From NCBI GenBank assembly GCA_002433025.1, contig DJGZ01000025.1:540-49422 (forward strand): a stretch of 48,883 nt of DNA. Direction: 5' to 3'. Under the pieces are notes generated by a model, which was given only the letters and a program-made list of their open reading frames with translations, ran no database searches and was not told the origin of the DNA. Shown in pieces: positions 1 through 8,700 of the stretch (the stretch's first letter is position 1; the number at the start of each line of letters is the position of its first letter). Source of the DNA: Bacteroidales bacterium UBA5833. Its GTDB lineage: Bacteria > Bacteroidota > Bacteroidia > Bacteroidales > Lentimicrobiaceae. Both the position numbers and the translations under genes were made by a program.

Positions 1-319
1 CCGGCTACTTTACCGGGAATAGAATGGGTTTAGAAAATTCAGAATTTAATGATTCAAGACTATGAAACCTAATCAACTTTATGTTAATGCATGAATCTAA
101 TGTGTTCTAATGTGCCTACTGTGGTTATTTTTTAGTAGATTAAAAGAATGTGGTAAGTTGCTTTTCACCACAATAGGCACAATAGGGCACAATAGGGTAC
201 AATTTCCCCCGGCTACTTTACCGGGAATAGAGCACATCAGATTTACTTCATTTCCATATTGGCACATTCCAACATTTACAAATTCGCACAATTACATTCA
301 ATGGTTTCTGTTTTTACAA
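1..319. repeat. Intergenic region with a 22-bp direct repeat and AATGTGCC/CAATAGGG word repeats
   Basis: No convincing gene is visible. The 22 bases at 1-22 (starting CCGGCTACTTTACCGG) recur exactly at 209-230. Between them, 169-203 contains three near-tandem copies of an 11-bp word around CACAATAGGGC. Words around GCACATT or GCACAATT recur at 246-295. Such low-complexity word repeats are common between genes in environmental Bacteroidota genomes. Short open frames here contain these repeats and have no recognisable protein pattern. Confidence 0.6.
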
Positions 320-2020
320 TTACTGCCTGAAATGAGTCAATTTTAACATAAAAATCCCTCCGACATCCGTCAGCGGACCATCGTATAATTCCTGTACCGA
401 ATATCCGGCCAATTGGATAAAAGCGCTGATTTCTTCCCCCTGCGGATGAAATTTCAGACTTCCGGCAATAAGGACTTCACGATCCAGTATTCCGCAGCAA
501 CCCGGGAAAAATCCGTGTTTTTGCCCATGCAGCCTGACCGGAGCAGGATCAATATTAAATACTGTTTTCCCTTCCTGTAACAACACTTTTTCTATACCCC
601 GGTCGGAGGTTATAAAGCGATCATTATCCAGGGCAAGCAGGTTACATCTGGTATATCCCTGGTTTACATGCAGTTGTTTACGTCCTTTAAAGGTTTCCGA
701 AATTCCCGGGTCAGTGATTTTCAGGTTGTGGATAATGTATTCCGGTGTGATTACCGCGTTGTAGCGGGCCGATGCGGGATAGGTTTTCCCCGGATCTGCG
801 CTGCCCCGGATTACCGGTATGCCATACTCTGACAGGGCTTTTTTGATTTCTTCCGGCAGACCCGGGGCCATAACAACGGCTTCCTGTCCGGCGCAAATAA
901 AAATATCCGGATGCCCGCTGATGGACTTATACACCATGTTCTCCGTGCTTAACAATACCAGCCTGCCACGGTTCCTCAGTGCATTTTTAACCGGCAGGGG
1001 CGTCCTTTTATCAGTAATAATCAGCGGTTTTTCATGAACGTCAGATTCCATTTCATAAAATTCCACCAGGCTGAAATGTGTTTCGAGCATTTTACGGTTT
1101 GAAGAGGAAAACCCGGTTGCATAGGGCATTTCACCTGCAGGGACGGGAATGCGGATGCTGCCGCCGGCAGGGTGCAGCTCAGGCAGAGGCTGAAGTTTCC
1201 GTTTCCAGATCAAGGTTTCGGCCAGTTCCCGGAAATTGGGGTGAAAAGGACCGGCCAGCAGGTCGTTTCCTACCAGCAGATCCTCCGAAGGGTGCAATCC
1301 CACACGGATTACCTCCACGCCGGCTTCGCGGAAGATCTCCAGTAAACGGGCGGCCAACACTACGGCTTCATCCAGGGACTGTGGACTATAAACTCCCGCT
1401 CGCCATCGCTTTTCCAGTTCTGTCCCCCTGATGACCAGAGTTGGATATATGCGCGTGCAGACGGCTCCAAGCTCAACAATGCGGCGGGCCGTCTCCAGGG
1501 CCTTTTCAGGGGTATCGCCGGGAAGGCCGGTCATCATCTGAAGGCCCAGCTTAAATCCGGCTTCGCGGATCAAGGCGGTTGCTTTCTCCACATCCCGGAC
1601 CGTATGCCCGCGCCCCGAAAGCATCAGCACTTCATCGTCGAGCGACTGTGCCCCAAGCTCAATGGTGGTGACTCCGTATGACTTCAGCAACTTCAATGCA
1701 TCTGTGTCAATATAGTCGGGCCGGGTACTGAGGCGGATACCGTGGATGCGGCCGGCATACAGGAAACTTCGGGCAACATCCAGATACAATGCCTGCAACT
1801 CCGGCTCAATCCCGGTGAAGCTACCACCAAAGAATCCGATTTCGATGTGCGAATCCTTTTCAGGGATTGTTTTCAGATGCTGCAGAATGATTTCACGCAC
1901 CTCATCCGGTTCCGGCTGCTGGTGGCAGCCCGAAATGCTGTGCTGATTGCAGAACACGCAGCGGTTGGGGCAGGCCAGCTCAGGTACGAAGATGGGGATG
2001 GTGAAATGCTTCTTCTTCAT
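320..2020 (-). CDS. Radical SAM protein (Elp3/YhcC-like) with C-terminal DUF6873/GME-like domain
   Basis: About 566 residues if translation starts at the ATG whose first base is 2020. An upstream in-frame ATG at 2104 would add 28 residues encoded by word-repeat DNA, so I prefer the inner start. Residues 1-300 form a radical SAM domain: the cluster motif CPNRCVFC (Cx3Cx2C) lies near residue 18, followed by GFFGGSF, STRPDYI and ELGAQS, as in Elp3/YhcC-type enzymes. The C-terminal half contains GYTRCNLLALD, HGFFPGCCGILD and a final DVGGIFML. These resemble the DUF6873 family, which I recall as having a guanidino-modifying-enzyme (GME) fold; this assignment is from memory. Substrate unknown. The radical SAM call is firm; the second domain is moderate. 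Confidence 0.8.
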   Translation of the reverse strand: MKKKHFTIPIFVPELACPNRCVFCNQHSISGCHQQPEPDEVREIILQHLKTIPEKDSHIEIGFFGGSFTGIEPELQALYLDVARSFLYAGRIHGIRLSTRPDYIDTDALKLLKSYGVTTIELGAQSLDDEVLMLSGRGHTVRDVEKATALIREAGFKLGLQMMTGLPGDTPEKALETARRIVELGAVCTRIYPTLVIRGTELEKRWRAGVYSPQSLDEAVVLAARLLEIFREAGVEVIRVGLHPSEDLLVGNDLLAGPFHPNFRELAETLIWKRKLQPLPELHPAGGSIRIPVPAGEMPYATGFSSSNRKMLETHFSLVEFYEMESDVHEKPLIITDKRTPLPVKNALRNRGRLVLLSTENMVYKSISGHPDIFICAGQEAVVMAPGLPEEIKKALSEYGIPVIRGSADPGKTYPASARYNAVITPEYIIHNLKITDPGISETFKGRKQLHVNQGYTRCNLLALDNDRFITSDRGIEKVLLQEGKTVFNIDPAPVRLHGQKHGFFPGCCGILDREVLIAGSLKFHPQGEEISAFIQLAGYSVQELYDGPLTDVGGIFMLKLTHFRQ

Positions 2021-2347
2021 TGCGGATTGCAGATTGCGCTTGTCTCGTGAGACGGCGATAGCCGGATAACGAGAGATTTCGGATTTTAGATTGCGGACCC
2101 CCATATATCCGGTGGATTTTCCTGTTCAAGTAGAACTGTGGATGTCCGCGTCAGAAAATAAGACGCGGACCAACTCACGGATGTCCGCGTCAGAAAATAA
2201 GACGCGGACCAACTCACAGAAATGAACTCACCGTAAGTAATGTCTACTCCCCTTGTCTCCCCGTCTCCTTGTCAGTTGCTTCGAAAACTAATGAATCCGG
2301 CACAACCCCTCGTCCCTCGCCCCTTTTAAGCGTCCCTCGTCCCTCCT
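2021..2347. repeat. Intergenic region with a duplicated 39-bp hairpin unit
   Basis: A 39-bp unit is present twice in tandem, at 2140-2178 and 2179-2217. Each copy contains a perfect 9-bp inverted repeat, GTCCGCGTC/GACGCGGAC, with a 9-nt A-rich loop (2144-2170 and 2183-2209). No T tract follows, so these are not typical terminators. Pyrimidine-rich words (CCCTTGTCTCC, CGTCCCTCGTCC) fill 2248-2346. Word repeats such as GCGGATTGCAGATTGCG lie at 2022-2040. Confidence 0.75.
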
Positions 2348-3571
2348 TCAGGCATTTAGCTCCACAATCTTCAGAATCACCTCGGTTGCTTTTTCCATGG
2401 ATTCGAGCGGGACAAATTCAAACTTGCCGTGGAAGTTATGACCACCTGCAAAGATGTTGGGACAAAGCAGGCCCATATAACTGAGGCGGGATCCGTCGGT
2501 GCCACCGCGGATGGGCTTGATTTTGGGTTTTACCCCCACGGCCTCCATCGCCAGGCGGGCGGTTTCCACAATATGATACTCAGGTTCCACCTTTTCGCGC
2601 ATATTGTAGTACTGATCCTTCATTTCAAGGGTGAAGCAACCTGCTCCGTAACGCTGGTTCATAAAGTCAGCGCATTGCTTCATGGTTACCTTGCGCTGCT
2701 CAAACAGGGCCCTGTCATGATCGCGGATAATGTACTGGATCATGGACTTCTCCACCGATCCTTCCATTTTCATCAGGTGGAAGAAGCCCTCGTAATCCTG
2801 CGTAAACTCAGGCCGGTCGAAAACGGGAAGCAAAGCATTGAATTCCGCAGCCATCAGCAGGGCATTCTGCATTTTACCTTTGGCATATCCCGGATGGATA
2901 TTCCGACCCTGGATGGAAATTTTTGCATAAGCGGCGTTGAAGTTCTCAAACTCCAGTTCCCCGATTTCACCTCCGTCAAGTGTATAGGCCCAGTTGGCAG
3001 CAAACTTCTTTACATCAAAATGATCCACACCGCGTCCTATTTCCTCATCAGGCGTAAAACCGATTTTTACGGGCCCATGCTTTATTTCGGGATGATTCAC
3101 CAGGTACTCCACCGCGGTCATGATTTCCGCGATTCCGGCTTTGTCGTCGGCACCCAACAGGGTAGTCCCGTCGGTCACAATCAGCGTTTGCCCGGCATAT
3201 TGCTTCATCTCGGGAAAATCAGCGGGAGAGAGCACAATGCCCAGCCCGCTGTTGAGGACGATATCCTTCCCGTCCCAGTTTTCTATAATGCCGGGTTTGA
3301 TGTTATCACCAGGCATGTCGGGACTGGTATCCACGTGGGCGATAAAACCAATGGCAGGGCCTGTTTTGCCGTTATTGGCAGGCAGGGTGGCCATCACGTA
3401 GCCATTTTCATCCATGGAAACATCCTCCAGGCCGAATGATTTAAGCTCGTCATGCAAAATTCTGAGTAAAACCAGTTGTTTGGCGGTACTCGGGCAGCTT
3501 GACGAGTTGTCATCGCTCTGGGTATCGACGCCTACATACCGCAGGAAGCGTTCTTTTATAACTTCTTTCAT
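2348..3571 (-). CDS. pepT: Peptidase T (tripeptide aminopeptidase, M20 family)
   Basis: This is a cytoplasmic di-zinc aminopeptidase that removes N-terminal residues from tripeptides. The 407-residue length is normal for PepT. Metal and catalytic residues are visible in order: HVD (His79, Asp81), GADD (Asp142), PDEEIG (Glu176/Glu177), TLDGGE (Asp199) and the C-terminal AGGHNFHGKFE histidine. The M20 dimerisation domain lies between them. The gene is 94 bp downstream of the OPT transporter gene on the same strand. The two plausibly form a peptide uptake and degradation unit. Confidence 0.96.
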   Translation of the reverse strand: MKEVIKERFLRYVGVDTQSDDNSSSCPSTAKQLVLLRILHDELKSFGLEDVSMDENGYVMATLPANNGKTGPAIGFIAHVDTSPDMPGDNIKPGIIENWDGKDIVLNSGLGIVLSPADFPEMKQYAGQTLIVTDGTTLLGADDKAGIAEIMTAVEYLVNHPEIKHGPVKIGFTPDEEIGRGVDHFDVKKFAANWAYTLDGGEIGELEFENFNAAYAKISIQGRNIHPGYAKGKMQNALLMAAEFNALLPVFDRPEFTQDYEGFFHLMKMEGSVEKSMIQYIIRDHDRALFEQRKVTMKQCADFMNQRYGAGCFTLEMKDQYYNMREKVEPEYHIVETARLAMEAVGVKPKIKPIRGGTDGSRLSYMGLLCPNIFAGGHNFHGKFEFVPLESMEKATEVILKIVELNA

Positions 3572-3665
3572 AGTAAAGTTTATATTTCATTAAAATTAAC
3601 AAATTGGCAGGGAATGCAGGATGAAATGCATTCCGTCGGGCCTTCACCGCCACTCACTTTCCGGA

Positions 3666-5651
3666 TTATGCTTCTGTCTCCGGTTTGGCCCTGAGCGACT
3701 CCCAGACCACATAACCGCAGATCACAGCAAACATAAGCAGGGCAAGGGCTTCCGCAGCATTTGATTCAAACCATTCAGCATTCACATAATTGATGCCTCC
3801 GAATTTTAGCATGGCGCTTACCACGCCCATCAGTGCACCGCCGGCGATAAATCCGGAGGCGATGAGGGTACCGCGTTCCTTGCGCGCCTGATTGAGTTTT
3901 GCGTCCTTCGAACGGGTAGTCACAACCCAGGCGATGATGCCGCCCACCAGCAGGGGTGTATTGAGTTCGAGCGGGATAAACATTCCAAGGGCAAAGGCCA
4001 GGGCCGGAACGCCGATCATGGTAAGGATCAGCGAAAGGAAAGCGCCGGCCGCATAAAGCATCCAGGGTGCTGCCTTACCCGACATCATCGGCTCGATTAC
4101 GGCGGCCATGGCATTGGCCTGGGGGGCAACCAGCGCATTTTCACCGGTAAAGCCGTAGGTTTCGTTCAAAATCATAATAACACCGCCAACGGTAGCCGCC
4201 GACACCAGGGTTCCCATAAACTTCCAGCTCTGCTGTTTGTAGGGCGATGAGCCAAGCCAGTAACCGATTTTCAGGTCGGTGATAAAGCCCCCGGCCATGG
4301 AAAGCGCCGTACAAACAACCCCTCCGATGATCAGCGCAGCCACCATACCGGCGGTTCCCGACAAGCCGGCCCAGACAAGCACCAGCGAGGTGATGATCAG
4401 CGTCATCAGCGTCATGCCCGAAACCGGGTTGGTTCCCACAATGGCAATGGCATTGGCTGCAACGGTGGTAAACAAAAAGGCAATCACCATCACGATAGCA
4501 AGGGCGATCAGCGCCTGTGTGAGGTTATTGACCACTCCGAACATAAAAAAGACAAATATTACCAAGGTGGTGAGCAGAATACCGCCGAGAATGATTTTCA
4601 TCGGCAGGTCGCGCTGGGTGCGTTTATTGTTGGCGCTTACAGCCTGTTTGCCCGACAGTTCCTTCACCGCGAGTCCGAAAGCACTTTTAATAATCCCGCT
4701 GGAGCGGATAATGCCGATGATGCCGGCCATGGCAATCCCGCCTATGCCTATATGCCTGACGTAATTGCGGAATATCTCTTCGGGCGACATCTGGCTGATC
4801 AGCGCGGTGACATTGGCGCCTACGGCCAGGGTTTGACCCTCGGCAAAATGCGAAATCACCGGGATAATCACATACCATCCCACAAAAGACCCGGCGGTGA
4901 TGATGGCGGCATACTTCAGTCCGATGATGTAGCCAAGGCCCATAACGGCGGCTCCTACATTCATTTTAAATACAATCTTGAACTTATCCGCGATCATCTC
5001 GCCGGCCGGAATCACGCGGGTGGTAAACACTTCGCTCCACCATCCGAAGGTGGCAATGATAAAATCGTAGATTCCGCCGATCAGCCCCGCAACAAGCAGC
5101 AGCCGGGCCTGGCTTCCCCCCTTTTCGCCCGAAACAAGCACCTCGGTGGTGGCGGTAGCTTCCGGAAAGGGATACTTGCCATGCATATCCGAAACAAAAT
5201 ATTTACGGAAAGGGATCAGGAACAGAATTCCCAGGAATCCGCCAAGCAGCGATGAGAGAAATACCTGGTAAAAGTGGGCTTCCAGATTAAGGATATATAG
5301 CGCCGGCAGCGTAAAGATGGCACCGGCAACAATTACGCCCGAACTGGCGCCTATCGACTGGATAATCACATTTTCGCCCAGCGCATTTTTCCTTTTGGAT
5401 GCGGCGGATAAACCCACCGCAATAATGGCAATGGGGATTGCTGCTTCGAACACCTGCCCGATTTTCAGCCCCAGGTAAGCGGCAGCGGCCGAAAAGATCA
5501 CGGCCATCAGCAGGCCAAGCAATACCGAACGCAGGTTTACTTCAGGGTAGACCTTCTGAGGAGACATCACCGGTTTGTACTCTTCGCCCGGCTTTAATTC
5601 GCTGTAGGCATTTTCAGGTAATCCTTTGATTTCTGCTTTGTGCTCGTCCAT
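3666..5651 (-). CDS. OPT-family oligopeptide transporter
   Basis: This is a 661-residue inner-membrane protein with about 14-16 hydrophobic segments, typical of bacterial OPT/YSL transporters. Characteristic stretches include the N-terminal AAAAYLGLKIGQVFEA segment (residues about 55-72), GENVIIQSIGASSG and HGKYPFPEATATTEVL. The family moves small peptides, or metal complexes in some members, by proton coupling. The next gene downstream on the same strand is pepT, which favours peptides as substrate. A -7 element (TAAATTTG) lies 38 bp upstream of the start, making it the first gene of the pair. Confidence 0.93.
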   Translation of the reverse strand: MDEHKAEIKGLPENAYSELKPGEEYKPVMSPQKVYPEVNLRSVLLGLLMAVIFSAAAAYLGLKIGQVFEAAIPIAIIAVGLSAASKRKNALGENVIIQSIGASSGVIVAGAIFTLPALYILNLEAHFYQVFLSSLLGGFLGILFLIPFRKYFVSDMHGKYPFPEATATTEVLVSGEKGGSQARLLLVAGLIGGIYDFIIATFGWWSEVFTTRVIPAGEMIADKFKIVFKMNVGAAVMGLGYIIGLKYAAIITAGSFVGWYVIIPVISHFAEGQTLAVGANVTALISQMSPEEIFRNYVRHIGIGGIAMAGIIGIIRSSGIIKSAFGLAVKELSGKQAVSANNKRTQRDLPMKIILGGILLTTLVIFVFFMFGVVNNLTQALIALAIVMVIAFLFTTVAANAIAIVGTNPVSGMTLMTLIITSLVLVWAGLSGTAGMVAALIIGGVVCTALSMAGGFITDLKIGYWLGSSPYKQQSWKFMGTLVSAATVGGVIMILNETYGFTGENALVAPQANAMAAVIEPMMSGKAAPWMLYAAGAFLSLILTMIGVPALAFALGMFIPLELNTPLLVGGIIAWVVTTRSKDAKLNQARKERGTLIASGFIAGGALMGVVSAMLKFGGINYVNAEWFESNAAEALALLMFAVICGYVVWESLRAKPETEA

Positions 5652-5688
5652 ATCCGATAGTTTACAGGTTTGCTGAAAGAATAAGTCG

Positions 5689-5696
5689 CAAATTTA
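5689..5696 (-). promoter_or_regulatory. Bacteroidota -7 element for the OPT-pepT unit
   Basis: The minus strand reads TAAATTTG, an exact match to the TAnnTTTG consensus, 38 bp upstream of the OPT start codon. No clear TTG -33 element is seen at the usual spacing. Confidence 0.6.
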
Positions 5697-6173
5697 AGGA
5701 TTTCGGTTTGTGAAATCATTATTCAGATAACAGAAACCGTTTCCGGTTCCAGAACATTTTCTCCGGTGCAATTCGTCAGATAATGAATCCGGCTCACAAC
5801 GTTTTGTCACGGATACTTTATCTCAATATTTTGTTGAAAATTTTTAATGAGTTGATTTACAGCGGATTATGAAAACTTGCTTAGTGATAGCAAATTATTC
5901 ATAATCAATTCATTGCTGCCTGCCCCGCCACTTTTGCGGGAGCTTTGCAGCTTGTCCCGCTATGGCGGGGTCCTTGCGCGATTCTTAAATTTACGGACTA
6001 TTATTATCTGAAATGAAATATAAACTCTGGTTCCGTTAACACATGTGAATTGCTCAGCAACCGGAAATGTGATGCGGTAAACACGCTGAATGGATATTTC
6101 GCATGAACAAAATATAAAAATGATTTAAGAATTAAATATATTTTACATGCATAAAATTCACCTGAAAACTTTA
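5697..6173. other. Long intergenic region between divergent genes
   Basis: No gene is seen. Two GC-rich inverted repeats lie at about 5928-5971: one pairs CCCGC with GCGGG around an ACTTTT-type loop, the other is CCCGCTATGGCGGGG. They resemble dispersed palindromic elements. The rest is AT-rich and without recognisable structure. Confidence 0.5.
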
Positions 6174-6181
6174 TATATTTG
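6174..6181 (+). promoter_or_regulatory. Candidate -7 element for the lipoprotein gene
   Basis: TATATTTG matches TAnnTTTG exactly and lies 78 bp upstream of the lipoprotein ATG. No good -33 TTG was found. Confidence 0.5.
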
Positions 6182-6259
6182 CCGGAAGCTGTAAATGATG
6201 CAATTTTATGGTATCAGCAACGGATTAACAATTTATAATTACTTAATACATATCTATTT

Positions 6260-8077
6260 ATGAAAAGAATTCTTTTAACCTTTCTGGTATTAGCGTTTGC
6301 AATGATCTCATGCAAAAAAGATGATAAAGACCCTGTCGAAAAAGGAGACCTGAATGTTATCGTAACCATCAACGGGTATCAGTTATCAGCAGGCGCAGAG
6401 ATCTATACAAATCCTGCATCAAAACAGGGTGTTACCGATGAATTTGGCTCGGTGCTTCTTACCGGACTCGATGCAGGGAGTTACGAGGTTTATGCAAGCC
6501 TGGAGAATGTCGGCTCGGGAAAATCCGTAGTGAAAATAAAAGCCGATGAACTTGCTGAAATAAGAATCAATATAATCGCGGGGATTTATGTCGGACTGGC
6601 CCCGAGTATAAATATTATTCTGCCCGGTGTGCCCGCAGAATTCATGCAGGGCGAAGCAATCACCTTTAGTGCCGTGATTGAGGATGATAAAACGCCTCAC
6701 GCAGAAATCGATGTAAAATGGGAAAGTAATCTGGATGGCATCCTCAATTCCGATTCCCCGGATGAGAATGGGAATGTCTCATTCTCAACAGCTTCACTTT
6801 CGAGGGGGCTGCACAAGATTACCCTTACCGCAACGGATTCGGAAGGTTATACTTCAACCGCAACAGTAAACGTCAGCACCCTGGCTCCGGGAGCTGTCAC
6901 CCTGCTGCAACCCGTTAAAAATGAAGGAACGGTTATACTTACTTGGACTGAATATCAGCAATCTGATTTTCTGAAATATGAAGTGTACCGGTCACAAAGC
7001 AATTATTCGGGCGAAAATTTCGAACTTATCAGTACCCTGACGGACAAAAACCAGACAACCTTCACTGACCTGACCCCTCCCCTTGAATTTCAGGTAAGGT
7101 ACTATGTCAGGGTAACCAATACGGATGACAACTCAAGAAACAGCAATATTGAGGTGGTGGATTCACCCAGTGGATACATATTCAACTTTCAGGCTTCCGA
7201 TATGCTGAAGCACCCGACACAACCATACATATACCTTGTAAACCAGGGTGGGCAGAAACTCATAAAATTCGATTATATCAATATGCAGGTGGTTACGGAG
7301 ACCACCCTGCAGGGAAACATCGGATATTGCGATATCGGAGACAACGGATTCGGCGTGGAAATTTATGCCCCCAGCAGTGATGGCTGGATTTATGTCTACA
7401 GTGCCGATGATCTAAGACAGACCACATCCATCAGTACCGGACTTTCAACAAAAAGTGTTGTGATCAACGGACTGGGCCATGTAATTGCCTCTGTTTTACC
7501 CTCTCCGTGGTGGGAACAACCCGTCAGGACCTACATGAGAAGTACCGGCATCAATATTGACGGGAATGGCGATTTTGATGGGGACCGCTTAAGAATGATC
7601 CCGGGTAAAAATGAAATAATATCCATATCCACCAGCGTCAGCCCGATTGACATGGAATATTTTAAACTGACGGACAACGGCATGTTTGAAATGCATCAGG
7701 ATGATCCCTACCATGGAGATTACCCCCTGAATCCGAATATTTTCAGGATTTCGCCAAGCGGGGAATATTCCATTACATCAAATTCGGGTGCTGTGTATTA
7801 TGCAAACAGTTCGATGGAGTATAAAGGACAGCTTCAGCACGGAACGCTGAAGTTTTCGGATTTTGCCTTCAGTGATGACGGTTCCGTGATTTATGCCGCC
7901 ACCAGCAACCGTAAATCAATCCAGATCGGGTACTATCCTTCATTGATACGAGACAATGAAATCCTGACCCGCGGGTTTCCGGTTTTTATCCTCAGAGACG
8001 GGAATAAGATCATCTCACTGAGTAAATCGAACGAAAACGCTGTCAATACGGGCATCGAAATTATCAGTCTGCCGTAG
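6260..8077 (+). CDS. Surface or periplasmic lipoprotein with Ig/FnIII-like and beta-propeller-like regions
   Basis: The 605 residues begin with a lipoprotein signal ending AMISC, with the lipidated Cys at 18. It is followed by KKDDKD, a charged start compatible with surface export in Bacteroidota. Residues about 28-95 resemble a carboxypeptidase-regulatory/PEGA-like fold, with GVTDEFGSVLLTGLDAGSYEV. Residues 105-210 are an Ig/PKD-like sandwich ending ATDSEGYTSTATVNVS. Residues 215-300 look like fibronectin type III, with FLKYEVYRS. The remainder (300-605) has repeated beta segments like a WD40/YncE-type propeller. No enzymatic motif is seen and the function is unknown. It stands alone between long intergenic regions. 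Confidence 0.85.
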   Translation: MKRILLTFLVLAFAMISCKKDDKDPVEKGDLNVIVTINGYQLSAGAEIYTNPASKQGVTDEFGSVLLTGLDAGSYEVYASLENVGSGKSVVKIKADELAEIRINIIAGIYVGLAPSINIILPGVPAEFMQGEAITFSAVIEDDKTPHAEIDVKWESNLDGILNSDSPDENGNVSFSTASLSRGLHKITLTATDSEGYTSTATVNVSTLAPGAVTLLQPVKNEGTVILTWTEYQQSDFLKYEVYRSQSNYSGENFELISTLTDKNQTTFTDLTPPLEFQVRYYVRVTNTDDNSRNSNIEVVDSPSGYIFNFQASDMLKHPTQPYIYLVNQGGQKLIKFDYINMQVVTETTLQGNIGYCDIGDNGFGVEIYAPSSDGWIYVYSADDLRQTTSISTGLSTKSVVINGLGHVIASVLPSPWWEQPVRTYMRSTGINIDGNGDFDGDRLRMIPGKNEIISISTSVSPIDMEYFKLTDNGMFEMHQDDPYHGDYPLNPNIFRISPSGEYSITSNSGAVYYANSSMEYKGQLQHGTLKFSDFAFSDDGSVIYAATSNRKSIQIGYYPSLIRDNEILTRGFPVFILRDGNKIISLSKSNENAVNTGIEIISLP

Positions 8078-8653
8078 CTCTGACGTCTTTAGAAAAGTCG
8101 GGGTGCTTCTCTTCAGGATATATCCTGTGAAACAGCACATGCTGATCTGTGCTGATGATTGCAGCATCCTGAAATGGTACCCGGAAAGTTTTCCTGGCTG
8201 ATCTAAAATTCAGGATCATTGCTATTATTTTGCCATATACCTGCTGGTAATGACAATCTCGGCCTTGTCCGGTTGATCAGGTTATTCGTTTAAGGTTATC
8301 CCTGTTTTCCGCCATCCCGAATGTCTTCAGGACGTACAAAATCCAATAATTATATTGAAAAAACAATCATTATGGGTCAAAGACTAATCCCTCAAAATGT
8401 ATCTCTTTAAGTTTTTGTAAAATAAGCATTTACACGGAGCTCGCCGGGGCATCACGGATTAACGCAAAGAAACACATAACCCTCTGTGAAACTCTGTGAC
8501 TTCTCTGTGAATCTCTGTGTAACTATTCTATAAATTACACTTCGGATTACAAAGTACATCTTAGCTACTGCATATCAAATAACGAAATACCCGTTGATTG
8601 CCTTTGTCTTTCAAAATAAAACCATTCATCCGCTTTAATATCAGGATTTTTCC
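8078..8653. other. Long intergenic region with a CTCTGTGA word repeat
   Basis: No gene is recognised. At 8480-8524 the word CTCTGTGA/CTCTGTGT occurs four times with short irregular linkers. This is a word-repeat type often seen between genes in this phylum. The remainder shows nothing identifiable. Confidence 0.55.
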
Positions 8654-8661
8654 TAATTTTG
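8654..8661 (+). promoter_or_regulatory. -7 element for the ileS cluster
   Basis: TAATTTTG matches TAnnTTTG exactly, 39 bp upstream of the ileS ATG. This gives a short leader typical of Bacteroidota housekeeping genes. Confidence 0.6.
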
Positions 8662-8700
8662 CCCCTCTTTTGGGAATAGCCTGTAATTACTTTTAAATTA

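Noticed and set aside
97..346. Short open frames on both strands at the left edge
   Set aside because: They consist largely of word-repeat DNA and have no promoter or homologue I recognise.
2021..2104. Upstream ATG for the radical SAM gene
   Set aside because: The added 28 residues come from word-repeat DNA and precede the normal family N-terminus at MKKKHF.
2429..3439. Open frame of 336 codons on the plus strand opposite pepT
   Set aside because: The minus-strand frame is a full PepT with all metal ligands; the opposite frame has no recognisable domain and is a by-product of codon use.
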